Source: a virus
IMG/VR virus record: IMGVR_UViG_3300046817_000745
Location: 1-64,000 of that record
Length of the DNA: 64,000 nucleotides
Direction: 5' to 3' (one strand)
Under the pieces are notes generated by a model, which was not told the DNA's origin, ran no database searches, and worked only from the letters and a program-made list of their open reading frames with translations. Both the position numbers and the translations under genes were made by a program. This document shows positions 43,087 through 49,940 of the stretch, piece by piece; within the stretch, counting starts at the first letter, position 1; each line of letters begins with the position of its first letter.

Positions 43087-43371
43087 ATGACGATAAACCC
43101 GCCCAACTTCGGGGCGTTCCAGCTGCAGCTGACGCAGGCCGTTCTGGATGTCAGGAACGCGATGGACCAGGCGAACAACCTGAACGACTACATCGTCTCG
43201 GAAGGTGGAGGCACCTTCCTGACCGGCCTCGGGTTCAGCACTGCCGACGCCGCAGTCGTCACCAGCACCTTCGCCAACCTCGCATCTCTGACCGCCGTCT
43301 ACAAGGGCGGTACGCCAGGCGCGGCATTCAACTACCGGGCCAACGGAAACCTGCTCTGGTCGGGCAACTAA
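43087..43371 (+). CDS. Small tail-associated protein (94 aa)
   Basis: CACGAGGAG precedes the ATG. It reads FGAFQLQLTQAVLDVRNAMDQ then LTGLGFSTADAAVVTSTFANLA, mostly helical with a final FNYRANGNLLWSGN. From position it may be a fibre chaperone or minor tail protein. No certain family. Confidence 0.55.
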   Translation: MTINPPNFGAFQLQLTQAVLDVRNAMDQANNLNDYIVSEGGGTFLTGLGFSTADAAVVTSTFANLASLTAVYKGGTPGAAFNYRANGNLLWSGN

Positions 43372-43420
43372 GCGCAGCCGCTCGACGGCTACGCTCGGCT
43401 CTACGTAAGGAGAGACGACA

Positions 43421-43891
43421 ATGGCTGAGCATCTATACGAAGTCGGCTGGACGTACACGTCCGGCGCGGCTGCCCATGCGATCGGAGAGATCATCCCGGC
43501 GACGCTCGCCACGAATAAGCGTCCTCCGGAGATCCGCGAAATCGGGATGTTCATCAACACGCCCGGGGCGGGTGTCGCCCAGATCGGTATCGGCCAGCCC
43601 GCGGCCATCGGTATCACCCCGGGCACGCTGGCCACCGCCCAGGCCACCGCCACCTACGACACGATCGCGGGCAACACCACGGTTGCGGGAAGTTGGGGCA
43701 CCGCGCCGACTGTGCCGGGCACATTTCGGCGCCGGGCAGATCTTCAGGCCGTGGCCGGGGCCGGGCTCATCTGGACCTGGAACCCGGGTGAGTTCGTCCT
43801 GTGGTCTGGAGCCGCCATCAACACGATCGTTCTGTGGCAATTGTCCGCACAGGTCGTCATCTACGACTTGTACATCAAGGTCGCCGAGTAG
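43421..43891 (+). CDS. Minor tail/virion protein (156 aa)
   Basis: AAGGAGAG lies eight bases before the ATG. The sequence has GAAAHAIGEIIPATLATNKRP, IGMFINTPGAGVAQIGIG and FVLWSGAAINTIVLWQLSAQ, a beta-rich domain with many small residues. Probably a tail-tip or fibre-associated protein. No enzymatic motif. Confidence 0.55.
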   Translation: MAEHLYEVGWTYTSGAAAHAIGEIIPATLATNKRPPEIREIGMFINTPGAGVAQIGIGQPAAIGITPGTLATAQATATYDTIAGNTTVAGSWGTAPTVPGTFRRRADLQAVAGAGLIWTWNPGEFVLWSGAAINTIVLWQLSAQVVIYDLYIKVAE

Positions 43892-43943
43892 CTGCAGATG
43901 TGCTGAGTGGAACTAGTCGCACCTCCGAGAGAGAAGGCAAGGA

Positions 43944-44234
43944 GTGGGATGGCTGACTGGATTGACTCGCTTCTGGCGCGAGCTGCTGCGCGACATTCTG
44001 CTTACCGGATCGGGCCTGGCAGTGGTGGGAAGCCAGGTCGTATCGGCCCAGCCGAGCCCGCTGCTCATCGGGGCCGGCCTCAGCCTCACGTTCCCGTCTA
44101 CGTTCGTGAAGATCCGCGAGATCCTGATCTCCCCCTCTGGTACCGAGGGTGTATCTGGGCCACCATCGGAGCCGCCTGGGCCGGCGCCGTCGTCGGTGCC
44201 GTCCGGGCCACGGTCGGGGGGCGCTGGTGAATAG
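43944..44234 (+). CDS. Small membrane protein, holin-like, probably frameshifted
   Basis: GAGAAGG precedes the GTG at 43944. The product has a hydrophobic segment LTGSGLAVVGSQVVS and a second, PLLIGAGLSLTF, as in small holins. After codon 64 the frame loses coding character (third-position G+C falls) while the -1 frame becomes coding-like and ends at 44230, over the next gene's GTG. A slip or mutation in the C5 run 44131-44135 would join them. Holin role is inferred from topology and position after the tail genes. Confidence 0.5.
   Translation: MGWLTGLTRFWRELLRDILLTGSGLAVVGSQVVSAQPSPLLIGAGLSLTFPSTFVKIREILISPSGTEGVSGPPSEPPGPAPSSVPSGPRSGGAGE
44131..44230 (+). other. -1 frame continuation of the holin-like protein
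   Basis: In the -1 frame from the CCCCC run the sequence reads LWYRGCIWATIGAAWAGAVVGAVRATVGG, shown here in part: CIWATIGAAWAGAVVGAV is a convincing membrane helix with nearly all codons ending in G or C. The stop TGA at 44228-44230 overlaps the GTG at 44227, the same coupling pattern as elsewhere in this genome. Confidence 0.5.
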
Positions 44235-44577
44235 GCTCTGGGAGCACTTACGACTCGGGCCGATGACCGGTGGCGCGAAAAAAGGACTGCTCTACATCGT
44301 GGGGCTGGGCATTCTCATCAACGCCGGGGTGTACTTCCTGTCCGTCAGATCGGTGAACTCCCTGGCGGTGCAGCAACACGCACAGTGCAAGTTCTACGAC
44401 GACCTCGGCAGTTCACCGATCACAGCCGTGCCGGGTGCCAAGGCGTCGATCCTCGGCGTGTCGCTTGTGTCGGATGCCAGGGTGGCGTGGCACCGGCTCG
44501 GCTGTTCCGGCACGCAACAGCCTGCCGCGCCATCGTTCCTGCAGTGGGCCGCATACTACAAATTGCCCGCTGATTGA
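44227..44577 (+). CDS. Single-pass membrane protein, holin or spanin-like candidate
   Basis: 116 residues from GTG 44227. One membrane helix LLYIVGLGILINAGVYFL follows a basic N-terminus (about 1-20), leaving an 80-residue outer domain with HAQCKFYDDLG and HRLGCSG, two Cys that may pair. This N-in/C-out shape, directly after a holin-like gene, fits a lysis accessory protein. No known family. Confidence 0.55.
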   Translation: MNRLWEHLRLGPMTGGAKKGLLYIVGLGILINAGVYFLSVRSVNSLAVQQHAQCKFYDDLGSSPITAVPGAKASILGVSLVSDARVAWHRLGCSGTQQPAAPSFLQWAAYYKLPAD

Positions 44578-44590
44578 TAGCGTGAGCATA
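44578..44590 (+). promoter_or_regulatory. Possible leaderless promoter
   Basis: TAGCGT (44578-44583), six bases, then the ATG at 44590, with no ribosome-binding site. The spacing equals that at 4770-4782. Confidence 0.3.
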
Positions 44591-44862
44591 TGAGCAGGCA
44601 GGACAGCCGAGTAGTCGAACGCACCGTCGCGGCGCTGGAGACGCTACTGGCTTCCGGCGTCCGGCAGGTGGACGTGCGCCGCGTGCTCGTGCTGCTCGGC
44701 CGGCCCGCGCCAGAGCCGAACGGCGCGCCCGAGCCGCGCCCGCAACTCGACCCGCGTGCAGATCCGCTGACCGGCTGCCTGCCGGTGACCGCACAGGGAG
44801 GACACAGTGACAGCTCAGACGAGAAAAAGCCCCGCACCCGCCAAGTCGGCTTCCGCGGCTGA
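44590..44862 (+). CDS. Small hypothetical protein (90 aa)
   Basis: The N-terminal half is helical (VVERTVAALETLLASGVRQVDVRRVL), the second half Pro-rich. The end overlaps the next gene by 56 bases, where composition is less convincing. No domain recognised. It lies at the right end of the rightward late region. Confidence 0.45.
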   Translation: MSRQDSRVVERTVAALETLLASGVRQVDVRRVLVLLGRPAPEPNGAPEPRPQLDPRADPLTGCLPVTAQGGHSDSSDEKKPRTRQVGFRG

Positions 44863-45076
44863 ATCCAAGGCCGCTAAGAAGCACACGCGAGCTGCGGACC
44901 CCGAGCCCACACACCGGGTGGTCCGGGAGATCGTGATCGGCGGCACGTCGCGCGCCGTCGGAGATCTGGTGCACCTGGACGGGCTGAACGCGGCCGAGCT
45001 GGAGAGTCACGGGTACGTGGTCAAGGCGCAAACGGCGGAGCCGGGCGACGGGAACGACCCGACACCCGGCTCCTAG
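44807..45076 (+). CDS. Small hypothetical protein (89 aa)
   Basis: GGGAGGACACA precedes the GTG at 44807. After a basic Lys/Ala-rich start, HRVVREIVIGGTSRAVGDLVHL and LNAAELESHGYVVKA form a short beta-alpha unit like those of phage head-fibre or 'Rho-N-like' small proteins; none is certain. It ends nine bases from the convergent DUF397 gene, with no hairpin between them. Confidence 0.55.
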   Translation: MTAQTRKSPAPAKSASAAESKAAKKHTRAADPEPTHRVVREIVIGGTSRAVGDLVHLDGLNAAELESHGYVVKAQTAEPGDGNDPTPGS

Positions 45077-45084
45077 TGGGTTGA

Positions 45085-45279
45085 TCAGAGGACGAATTCG
45101 TCGAAGTCGCCGCGGCGGACGCCCTCGATGAACGCCGCGAGCTTCTCCGGCGTGGTCGCCACGATCGCGTTCGGCTCGTCGGACTCCCGGATCAGGATGA
45201 TCCCGGCGTCCTGCCGGGCCATCTCCAGGCAGTTGCCCTGCGAGTTGCTCGCGCTCGACTTCTTCCACTCAATGACCAT
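45085..45279 (-). CDS. DUF397 domain protein
   Basis: From the ATG at 45279 the 64-residue product fits DUF397: WKKSSASNSQGNCLEMA, IILIRESDEPNAIVA and the final KLAAFIEGVRRGDFDEF. DUF397 genes are abundant in Streptomyces and usually lie next to an XRE (WhiJ-like) regulator. Here no XRE gene is adjacent, so it is an orphan. AGGAAGGGAAC gives the ribosome-binding site. It ends the leftward block and meets the late genes head to tail. Confidence 0.8.
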   Translation of the reverse strand: MVIEWKKSSASNSQGNCLEMARQDAGIILIRESDEPNAIVATTPEKLAAFIEGVRRGDFDEFVL

Positions 45280-45326
45280 GCGTGTTCCCTTCCTCAGCCG
45301 GCCGGGGCTCTCCCGGCCGGACGCTC

Positions 45327-45620
45327 TCACCCGTACCGGCTGCGGGCACGGTCGATGCCCCGCTGCACCGTCTTGACGTCTTTGCGCAGCGCGGCCGCCA
45401 GCGGGAGGGCAGCCGTGCGTGAGCCGCCCTCGGCCAGGATGTACGCCAGCGTCACATCCGACATGGTGTGCGGGGTCGGGACGCCCGCGAGCAGTCGCAT
45501 GGCCACCACTTCATCGGCAGGGCCGTGCACGGTGTCGACGGTCAGTCCGTCCGATGGGATGCGGCGGGCGGACTTGAGCCGGGCCGCGCTGATCCGGCCG
45601 GTATCCGTGTCGATGCTCAT
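45327..45620 (-). CDS. Small hypothetical protein, possible HTH (97 aa)
   Basis: ATG overlaps the upstream stop. Toward the end, VTLAYILAEGGSRTAALPLAAALRKDVKTVQRGIDRAR reads in part as a helix-turn-helix (LPLAAALRKDVKTVQRGI), suggesting DNA binding. The N-terminal half is basic (AARLKSARRIP). Possible regulator of the leftward genes; not matched to a family. Confidence 0.5.
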   Translation of the reverse strand: MSIDTDTGRISAARLKSARRIPSDGLTVDTVHGPADEVVAMRLLAGVPTPHTMSDVTLAYILAEGGSRTAALPLAAALRKDVKTVQRGIDRARSRYG

Positions 45621-46105
45621 GCGGCACCGCCGCTGAGTCTGCGGTCCGACACGGACAGCTTGCGCCGGGTGTTGCTCTCCAGTTCGTCGATCTCCGAGGA
45701 GTACAGCCCCTCGTGGTGCCCGCGGTCGAGGTGGACCGGCTGCTCGGGAAAGGCGCGCTCCCACGCCCGGAAGTACAGCCCGCCCAGGGCTCCGTGCAGC
45801 GGGATTTTGATGCTGACCCCGTAGCAGATGCAGACGATCTCCGCCCAGGTCCCGGGCCGGGTGTCCTGTCCGGCCGCCACTCGCTCGAGCAGTTCGCGGG
45901 CGTGCGACCGGTAGACGAACTCGGTGTCCATCAGCGCGTGCGTCGGGATCACCAGCCGGAAACCACGCCAGAGCTGCGCGGCACACTCCGGATGCCGCTC
46001 CTGCGCGGCGGCGATCTCCTCCTCGGCCCACACCAGCTGGCCAAGCGGACCGCGCAAATCAGAAATCGTGCCTTTGACCAGTTCGTCGAGTTCGGTGTCA
46101 GCCAT
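45617..46105 (-). CDS. Hypothetical protein (162 aa)
   Basis: A soluble alpha-helical protein with LGQLVWAEEEIAAAQERHP, FRLVIPTHALMDTEFVYRSHARELLER and AEIVCICYGVSIKIPLHGALG. I associate such 'HALMDTEFVYRxHARELLER' segments with actinophage accessory proteins, but know no function. It overlaps the 97-residue gene by ATGA and lies two bases from the upstream gene, so it is part of one operon. Confidence 0.6.
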   Translation of the reverse strand: MADTELDELVKGTISDLRGPLGQLVWAEEEIAAAQERHPECAAQLWRGFRLVIPTHALMDTEFVYRSHARELLERVAAGQDTRPGTWAEIVCICYGVSIKIPLHGALGGLYFRAWERAFPEQPVHLDRGHHEGLYSSEIDELESNTRRKLSVSDRRLSGGAA

Positions 46106-46106
46106 C

Positions 46107-46589
46107 TCAGGCTCCGATCAGGTCGGTCAGGTGCACGCGCGGGGCCTTGCGGCTCTTGGGCGCGCGGGGGTCGGGCATCTGGTAGACGTCGATCACGGCG
46201 TCGAGCAGTTCACGGTCCTCGGCGCGGTAGCCGGACACGCGCAGCAGCTGCAGCCCGCGGCGTCCTGCGGCGGCCAGGCCGATCTGCGCCGGGCCGGCGC
46301 CGTCGTGCGTCTCGCGCCACACGGCGGCCGTCTTGCGCCCGACCGGACTGGCGTAGCGGCGCACCAGGTCGCCGTCGGCTCCGCGCTCGCGCAGCTGCTC
46401 GGCGACGGTCAGGACGCCTTCGGCGGCGTTGACGCGGTTGGCCAGTCGGAGCAGGACATCACGGCGACGGGCCGGGGAGTCGAAGGATCCGACCCGGGCG
46501 CGCGCGGCGCGGCCGGTGCGTGCGGGTGCGGCCTTGGCCTGGCGGTCGCGCGGAGGGCAGATGTTGCGGGCGATGTCACTGTACGACAT
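46107..46589 (-). CDS. Hypothetical basic protein (160 aa)
   Basis: The gene is preceded by the extended ribosome-binding signal GATCAGGGAAG (46609-46599). The product starts SYSDIARNICPPRDRQ, has an Arg/Ala-rich low-complexity part, then helices VNAAEGVLTVAEQLRERGA and GDLVRRYASPVGRKTAAVWRE. Probably nucleic-acid-associated from charge. No domain recognised. Confidence 0.55.
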   Translation of the reverse strand: MSYSDIARNICPPRDRQAKAAPARTGRAARARVGSFDSPARRRDVLLRLANRVNAAEGVLTVAEQLRERGADGDLVRRYASPVGRKTAAVWRETHDGAGPAQIGLAAAGRRGLQLLRVSGYRAEDRELLDAVIDVYQMPDPRAPKSRKAPRVHLTDLIGA

Positions 46590-46598
46590 TTCGATCTT

Positions 46599-46609
46599 CT
46601 TCCCTGATC
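46599..46609 (-). promoter_or_regulatory. Extended RBS (start-associated sequence)
   Basis: On the minus strand GATCAGGGAAG, nine bases before the ATG at 46589; one of the recurring start-associated sequences. Confidence 0.6.
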
Positions 46610-46618
46610 TGTCTCGGA

Positions 46619-46918
46619 CTAGCTGTGCTGGCTGCGACGGGTCACGTGGATCTGCTCGGTCGGGGCGGGCTCTTCGGTCTGCTCGACCTGCAGACCCTCG
46701 CAGATCTGCGTGCTGTACCAGCCGAAGTGCTCGTTGAGGTCGTCAATCGCCTCATCGCGCGAGCGGTGCGAGGACTGGATCGCGAACCCCTGCCGGCCGT
46801 CGTAGTAGGACACGACACTCCAGCCGAAGTGGGCGATCTCCTCGACACCGTGCCACTGGCGGCCGCCGTAGAACGGCCAGAGGTGCGAGTAGAGCGTGAT
46901 GCGCTGGCTTTTACTCAT
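46619..46918 (-). CDS. Small hypothetical protein (99 aa)
   Basis: The start at 46918 lies right after a GATCAGGGAAG signal and has its own promoter-like element upstream. The product reads SQRITLYSHLWPFYGGRQW, IAHFGWSVVSYYDGRQGFAI and SRDEAIDDLNEHFGWYS, a small alpha/beta domain rich in aromatic residues. No family is recognised. Confidence 0.6.
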   Translation of the reverse strand: MSKSQRITLYSHLWPFYGGRQWHGVEEIAHFGWSVVSYYDGRQGFAIQSSHRSRDEAIDDLNEHFGWYSTQICEGLQVEQTEEPAPTEQIHVTRRSQHS

Positions 46919-46924
46919 CTTGAT

Positions 46925-46965
46925 CTTCCCTGATCTGGCCCTTAACTGATGACAACTACAGCTTA
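46925..46965 (-). promoter_or_regulatory. Promoter/operator with TTGTCATCAG and extended RBS
   Basis: Read on the minus strand: TAAGCT (46965-46960), then TTGTCATCAG (46955-46946) and GATCAGGGAAG (46935-46925) before the ATG at 46918. The -10 overlaps the stop of the upstream gene. Confidence 0.5.
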
Positions 46966-47285
46966 GCAGATTCCTCCGCCGCAGGAAACTTCCACCCGGA
47001 TCCGCAAGGGCCGGGAATCCCCCGGCGCAGCCAGGCATCGACCTGCTCGATGTCGAACCACCGGTACGCGCGCTTCGAGTCGTCGACCTTGTGCGTGGTG
47101 TCCGCCGGCTGCGGGAACGGCTCGCCGGCTGCGTTCCGCGTGCCGCGGTGCCACCAGTCCCGGATCCGGCGCCGGTCCAGCGGCGGATCGATTGCGTAGC
47201 GCTCCGACAGGATGGCCGCGAGCCCCTGGAACCCGGCCATGCCGTTCTCGGTCTTCCACAACGGCTTGCCGGTCTTCGGTGCCAT
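46956..47285 (-). CDS. Excisionase/MerR-like winged-helix DNA-binding protein (109 aa)
   Basis: From the ATG at 47285 (GGGAGGAG upstream) the protein reads LAAILSERYAIDPPLDRRRIRDWW followed by RWFDIEQVDAWLRRG. A helix-turn-helix with a trailing wing that ends in WFDIEQVDAWL is the pattern of excisionase/MerR-like phage proteins. It may bend DNA or regulate the leftward genes. No integrase is found in the window, so regulation is the more direct guess. Confidence 0.55.
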   Translation of the reverse strand: MAPKTGKPLWKTENGMAGFQGLAAILSERYAIDPPLDRRRIRDWWHRGTRNAAGEPFPQPADTTHKVDDSKRAYRWFDIEQVDAWLRRGIPGPCGSGWKFPAAEESAKL

Positions 47286-47308
47286 CGTCATCTCCTCCCA
47301 CGCGCTGG

Positions 47309-47345
47309 GCAGTGCCGCCGCCTCGTGGGGAGGCGACGGCACTGC
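47309..47345 (-). terminator. Terminator-like hairpin after the DUF932 gene
   Basis: GCAGTGCCG..CGCCTC pairs with GAGGCG..CGGCACTGC across a short loop, with one mismatch. It lies 14 bases downstream of the DUF932 stop in the leftward direction. Confidence 0.65.
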
Positions 47346-47358
47346 GGTCAACTACAGG

Positions 47359-48615
47359 TTACCGCCGGACGGACACGGCCTCCAGAGCGGGCACTGCGAG
47401 GCGCTCGACCTCGTAGGCCCGGTCCGGGTCCTCGAGCGTCTGGGCGTACGCGGTCAGCGCGTTGGCGACGCCGCCCGCCGTGGGCTGGCCGGACAGGATG
47501 AAGAAGTCCAGGACGCTCTTGGACTCCTCGGCGCTCAGGCCGAGCCCGGCGCAGACCTTCGGCACGACCTCGGTCGGGCTGGCGATCTGGACGGCGGCCT
47601 TCTCCTCGAACCCGGTGATCAGGCTGGCCAGGTACTCGGGAGTCAGCCACTGGGTGACTGCGTCGGTGGTCTCCGACTTGACCAGCGCACCGGCCGCCCG
47701 GACCGTGGCCAGTGACGGGCGGATGACGCCCTCGGACAGGACTCGGCCGAGGTGGACCTTGCGGATGCCCTGGCGCACGTCCGTCCAGCCGTTGGAGCAG
47801 CGCACCAGGCAGACCACCGGGGTCAGGTTGTAGGCGCCGGACCCGGTCTCGGAGTTGTCGAAGTCCAGACCCATGTAGGCGACCGGCTCTTCGCCGTGGT
47901 TGAAGATGTGGTGCTCGCCGTACTGCGCGCGCAGTGCGGCCATGTCGCGGTGCCCGGCGCGACGCGGGCCGCGGTCGGTGCCGCCGTTGCCGTCGAACGG
48001 GCTGCGGTAGCCCTCGAGCAGGCCCTCGGCGCGTGCGTAGACCTCGGGAAACTCGAACCGCACGCGCATCCGGGTCTCGGACAGGTCCGAGACGTTGACG
48101 ATCGGCGCGACGCCGGCCGCCTGGATGCCCTGGGTCACGGCCATCAGCATGTCAAGGTTGTCCATCGACAGGTTGAACCGGTCGGACAGGACCGCGCGGG
48201 CCACGCCCGGGGCTCCGTCGTCGCCGCGGAAGAGCCGTAGCAGGAAGCTGCGGGCGTCGGGCGCGTGCAGCTCGGTGCCGTCGCCGCCCTTGCGGCCGTG
48301 CAGCCATCCGTTGACGTTGCCGTCGATCAGGTCGTTGCGGCCCGCCTCGCGCATCCTGCGGAAGTAGGTCTGGCCGACGCCCAGCTTGTCCGCCAGGCCG
48401 CGATCGGCGATCTCGGTCAGCGCGTAGGTCCCGGCCGCGGAGGTGACGCCGTCCTCGGTGATCTCGGCGACGGTGTTGGCGACCACGAGCTGACCGTCAC
48501 GGCTCCAAACCTGGCGGGCCGGCGCGACGACGTCGAGCTTGTGCGCGTTCTGCGAGTTGAGGATGTCCAGCAGTTCCTGTGCGCTGGCGTTCCTCGCGGT
48601 GAGCTGAACGGTCAT
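47359..48615 (-). CDS. DUF932 phage/plasmid-like protein
   Basis: The 418-residue protein fits the DUF932 family: ITEDGVTSAAGTYALTEIADRGLADKL near the start, LSDRFNLSMDNLDMLMAVTQGIQ in the centre, and FDNSETGSGAYNLTPVVCLVRCSNG. The family is common in phages and plasmids and often lies near single-strand-binding and recombination genes; function is not settled. It has its own promoter (48.66-48.70 kb) and terminator, so it is expressed as a separate unit. Confidence 0.75.
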   Translation of the reverse strand: MTVQLTARNASAQELLDILNSQNAHKLDVVAPARQVWSRDGQLVVANTVAEITEDGVTSAAGTYALTEIADRGLADKLGVGQTYFRRMREAGRNDLIDGNVNGWLHGRKGGDGTELHAPDARSFLLRLFRGDDGAPGVARAVLSDRFNLSMDNLDMLMAVTQGIQAAGVAPIVNVSDLSETRMRVRFEFPEVYARAEGLLEGYRSPFDGNGGTDRGPRRAGHRDMAALRAQYGEHHIFNHGEEPVAYMGLDFDNSETGSGAYNLTPVVCLVRCSNGWTDVRQGIRKVHLGRVLSEGVIRPSLATVRAAGALVKSETTDAVTQWLTPEYLASLITGFEEKAAVQIASPTEVVPKVCAGLGLSAEESKSVLDFFILSGQPTAGGVANALTAYAQTLEDPDRAYEVERLAVPALEAVSVRR

Positions 48616-48695
48616 CTTCCCTGATCCCTTCGCCTGAGTCCGCCTGCGGCGGTCTCACTGATGACAACATTAGCAGTTCCCCGGCCACACCACAA
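48616..48695 (-). promoter_or_regulatory. Strong promoter with TTGTCATCAG element and extended RBS for the DUF932 gene
   Basis: On the minus strand: TTGTGG (48695-48690), 17 bases, TAATGT (48672-48667), running into TTGTCATCAG (48667-48658), and GATCAGGGAAG (48626-48616) touching the ATG at 48615. This is the best -35/-10 pair on the minus strand. Confidence 0.7.
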
Positions 48696-48714
48696 GTCGG
48701 GGGCGGACACGGAA

Positions 48715-48744
48715 GAGGGCCCTTCGTTGGCGCGAAGGGCCCTC
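48715..48744 (-). terminator. Terminator hairpin
   Basis: GAGGGCCCTTCG and CGAAGGGCCCTC, a perfect 12-bp stem with a six-base loop. It lies downstream (leftward) of the SSB gene and upstream of the DUF932 promoter, so it separates the two transcription units. Confidence 0.75.
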
Positions 48745-48792
48745 GCAAACCGGATGCTGCACCTGGCGTGAGAAGCGGTGTTTCCTGTGCTC

Positions 48793-48870
48793 CGACTCCA
48801 GTAGAGGAGTCGAAGTGTGCACCTCGGCCGCGCGGCTCCGGGGGGATGGAGAGCTCACGCGCGGCCGAGG
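48793..48870 (-). other. Two further hairpins in the SSB-DUF932 gap
   Basis: A 7-bp stem (CGACTCC/GGAGTCG, 48793-48812) and a 13-bp stem (CCTCGGCCGCGCG at 48822-48834 with its complement at 48858-48870, 23-base loop). With the 48715 hairpin they make three consecutive structures in a 275-base noncoding stretch; they may be a composite terminator or a structured RNA. Confidence 0.5.
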
Positions 48871-48890
48871 GCGTCTTTCACCAGGCCAGC

Positions 48891-49937
48891 CTACTGGGCC
48901 CACGGCGGGGGCGGGGCCCCCTGCTGACCGGCGGGCTCGGGCTGCGCCGCCGGGGGTGCGGCCTGCTGGCCGTTCCACGGAGGCGGCTGCGGCCCGTTCA
49001 CGGGCGGCATGGCCGGCTGCTGCGGCTGCGGCTGCGGCTGCTGGAACGGAGCCGGCGCCGCGCCGTAGCCGGGGGCGGGCGCGTACTGCTGCGGCTGCGG
49101 CGGCTGGCCGTTCATCGGCTGCGCGTATCCCTGGCCCTGCTGCGCGGGGTCGTACCCGCCTGCGGCAGGTGCGGGCGGCTGCGCCCACGGCGGCATGCCC
49201 GTACCGGGCCCGGGCTGGCCACCGGCCGGGGCCATGGCGGGCGCCGGAGTCTGCCAGGGGTCAGCGGCCACGGGCATCGCGGCAGGCTGCTGGGGACCGC
49301 CGTACGGCGCCTGCGCCGGGTACCCGGGCTGCGGCGGGAACGGCGGCTGTCCGTATCCCTGCGGCTGGCCGTATCCCTGCTGCGGTGGGTACTGCTGCTG
49401 CTGCGGGTACTGCGGTTGGCCGTATCCCGGCTGTGCGCCGTAGCCGGGCATCTGCGCCGGCTGCTGCGACTGGAACGTTGGCCAGGTCGTCGGAGCGCCG
49501 GGCCTCGCCGGACGCACGTCGCGCACCTTGTTGCGGGTGACACCCTCGTACTCCTCCTGAATGATCTTCAGGAGCACCGGCCGCCCGATCATCGCCTGGG
49601 CCACCTGCTCGGGAGTCCAGCCCAACACCCAAAACGGCTGCTGCTGCGGGTTGGCCGGGTCCGGGACCGGGATGCCCAGGGCCGCCAGGTGCTTGAACAT
49701 GATCCCGAGCGCCTCCGGCTTGTCGGCGGTGATCGTTACCGGCTGCTTGATCTGCGTGCGCCCGGCGTTGGGGCCGGTCGACACGCGGTACCGCACGTCC
49801 CACTGACCTTTGTCGCCCGCCCTGGTGCGGCCCCACGTGCTCGCCTCGACCACGGCGTCGACCTCACCGGCGTCGTAGACGAAGATCGAGCTGTCGGCCT
49901 GCCCGTACAGCGTTCCGAAGTCATACTGCTGGCTCAT
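48891..49937 (-). CDS. Single-strand DNA-binding protein with long Gln/Pro/Gly/Tyr-rich tail
   Basis: The N-terminal 140 residues (VVEASTWGRTRAGDKGQWDVRYRV; QIKQPVTITADKPEALGIMFKHL; VLLKIIQEEYEGVTRNKVRDV) resemble phage DUF669-type ssDNA-binding proteins with an OB-like fold. Residues 150-348 are of low complexity, with GYGQPQ-type repeats and two copies of PPWAQ, one at the very end. SSB tips often recruit other replication proteins. Start has GGAAGTAG upstream. The neighbours are Sak4 ATPase, Cas4-like nuclease and SNF2 helicase. Confidence 0.7.
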   Translation of the reverse strand: MSQQYDFGTLYGQADSSIFVYDAGEVDAVVEASTWGRTRAGDKGQWDVRYRVSTGPNAGRTQIKQPVTITADKPEALGIMFKHLAALGIPVPDPANPQQQPFWVLGWTPEQVAQAMIGRPVLLKIIQEEYEGVTRNKVRDVRPARPGAPTTWPTFQSQQPAQMPGYGAQPGYGQPQYPQQQQYPPQQGYGQPQGYGQPPFPPQPGYPAQAPYGGPQQPAAMPVAADPWQTPAPAMAPAGGQPGPGTGMPPWAQPPAPAAGGYDPAQQGQGYAQPMNGQPPQPQQYAPAPGYGAAPAPFQQPQPQPQQPAMPPVNGPQPPPWNGQQAAPPAAQPEPAGQQGAPPPPWAQ

Positions 49938-49940
49938 GAT

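Noticed and set aside
43907-43943. ATG at 43907 as an independent start
   Set aside because: The frame it opens is Pro/Arg noise until about 44130; only its end is coding-like, which a frameshift from the 43944 frame explains.
46956-47285. Excisionase call as evidence of an integration module
   Set aside because: No integrase, recombinase or attachment-site repeat is found in the window, so the protein is left as a DNA-binding regulator.
48780-48870. Possible tRNA (TTCGACTCC on the minus strand resembles a T-arm)
   Set aside because: No acceptor or anticodon stem can be drawn and no CCA-end context exists; the hairpins fit terminators better.
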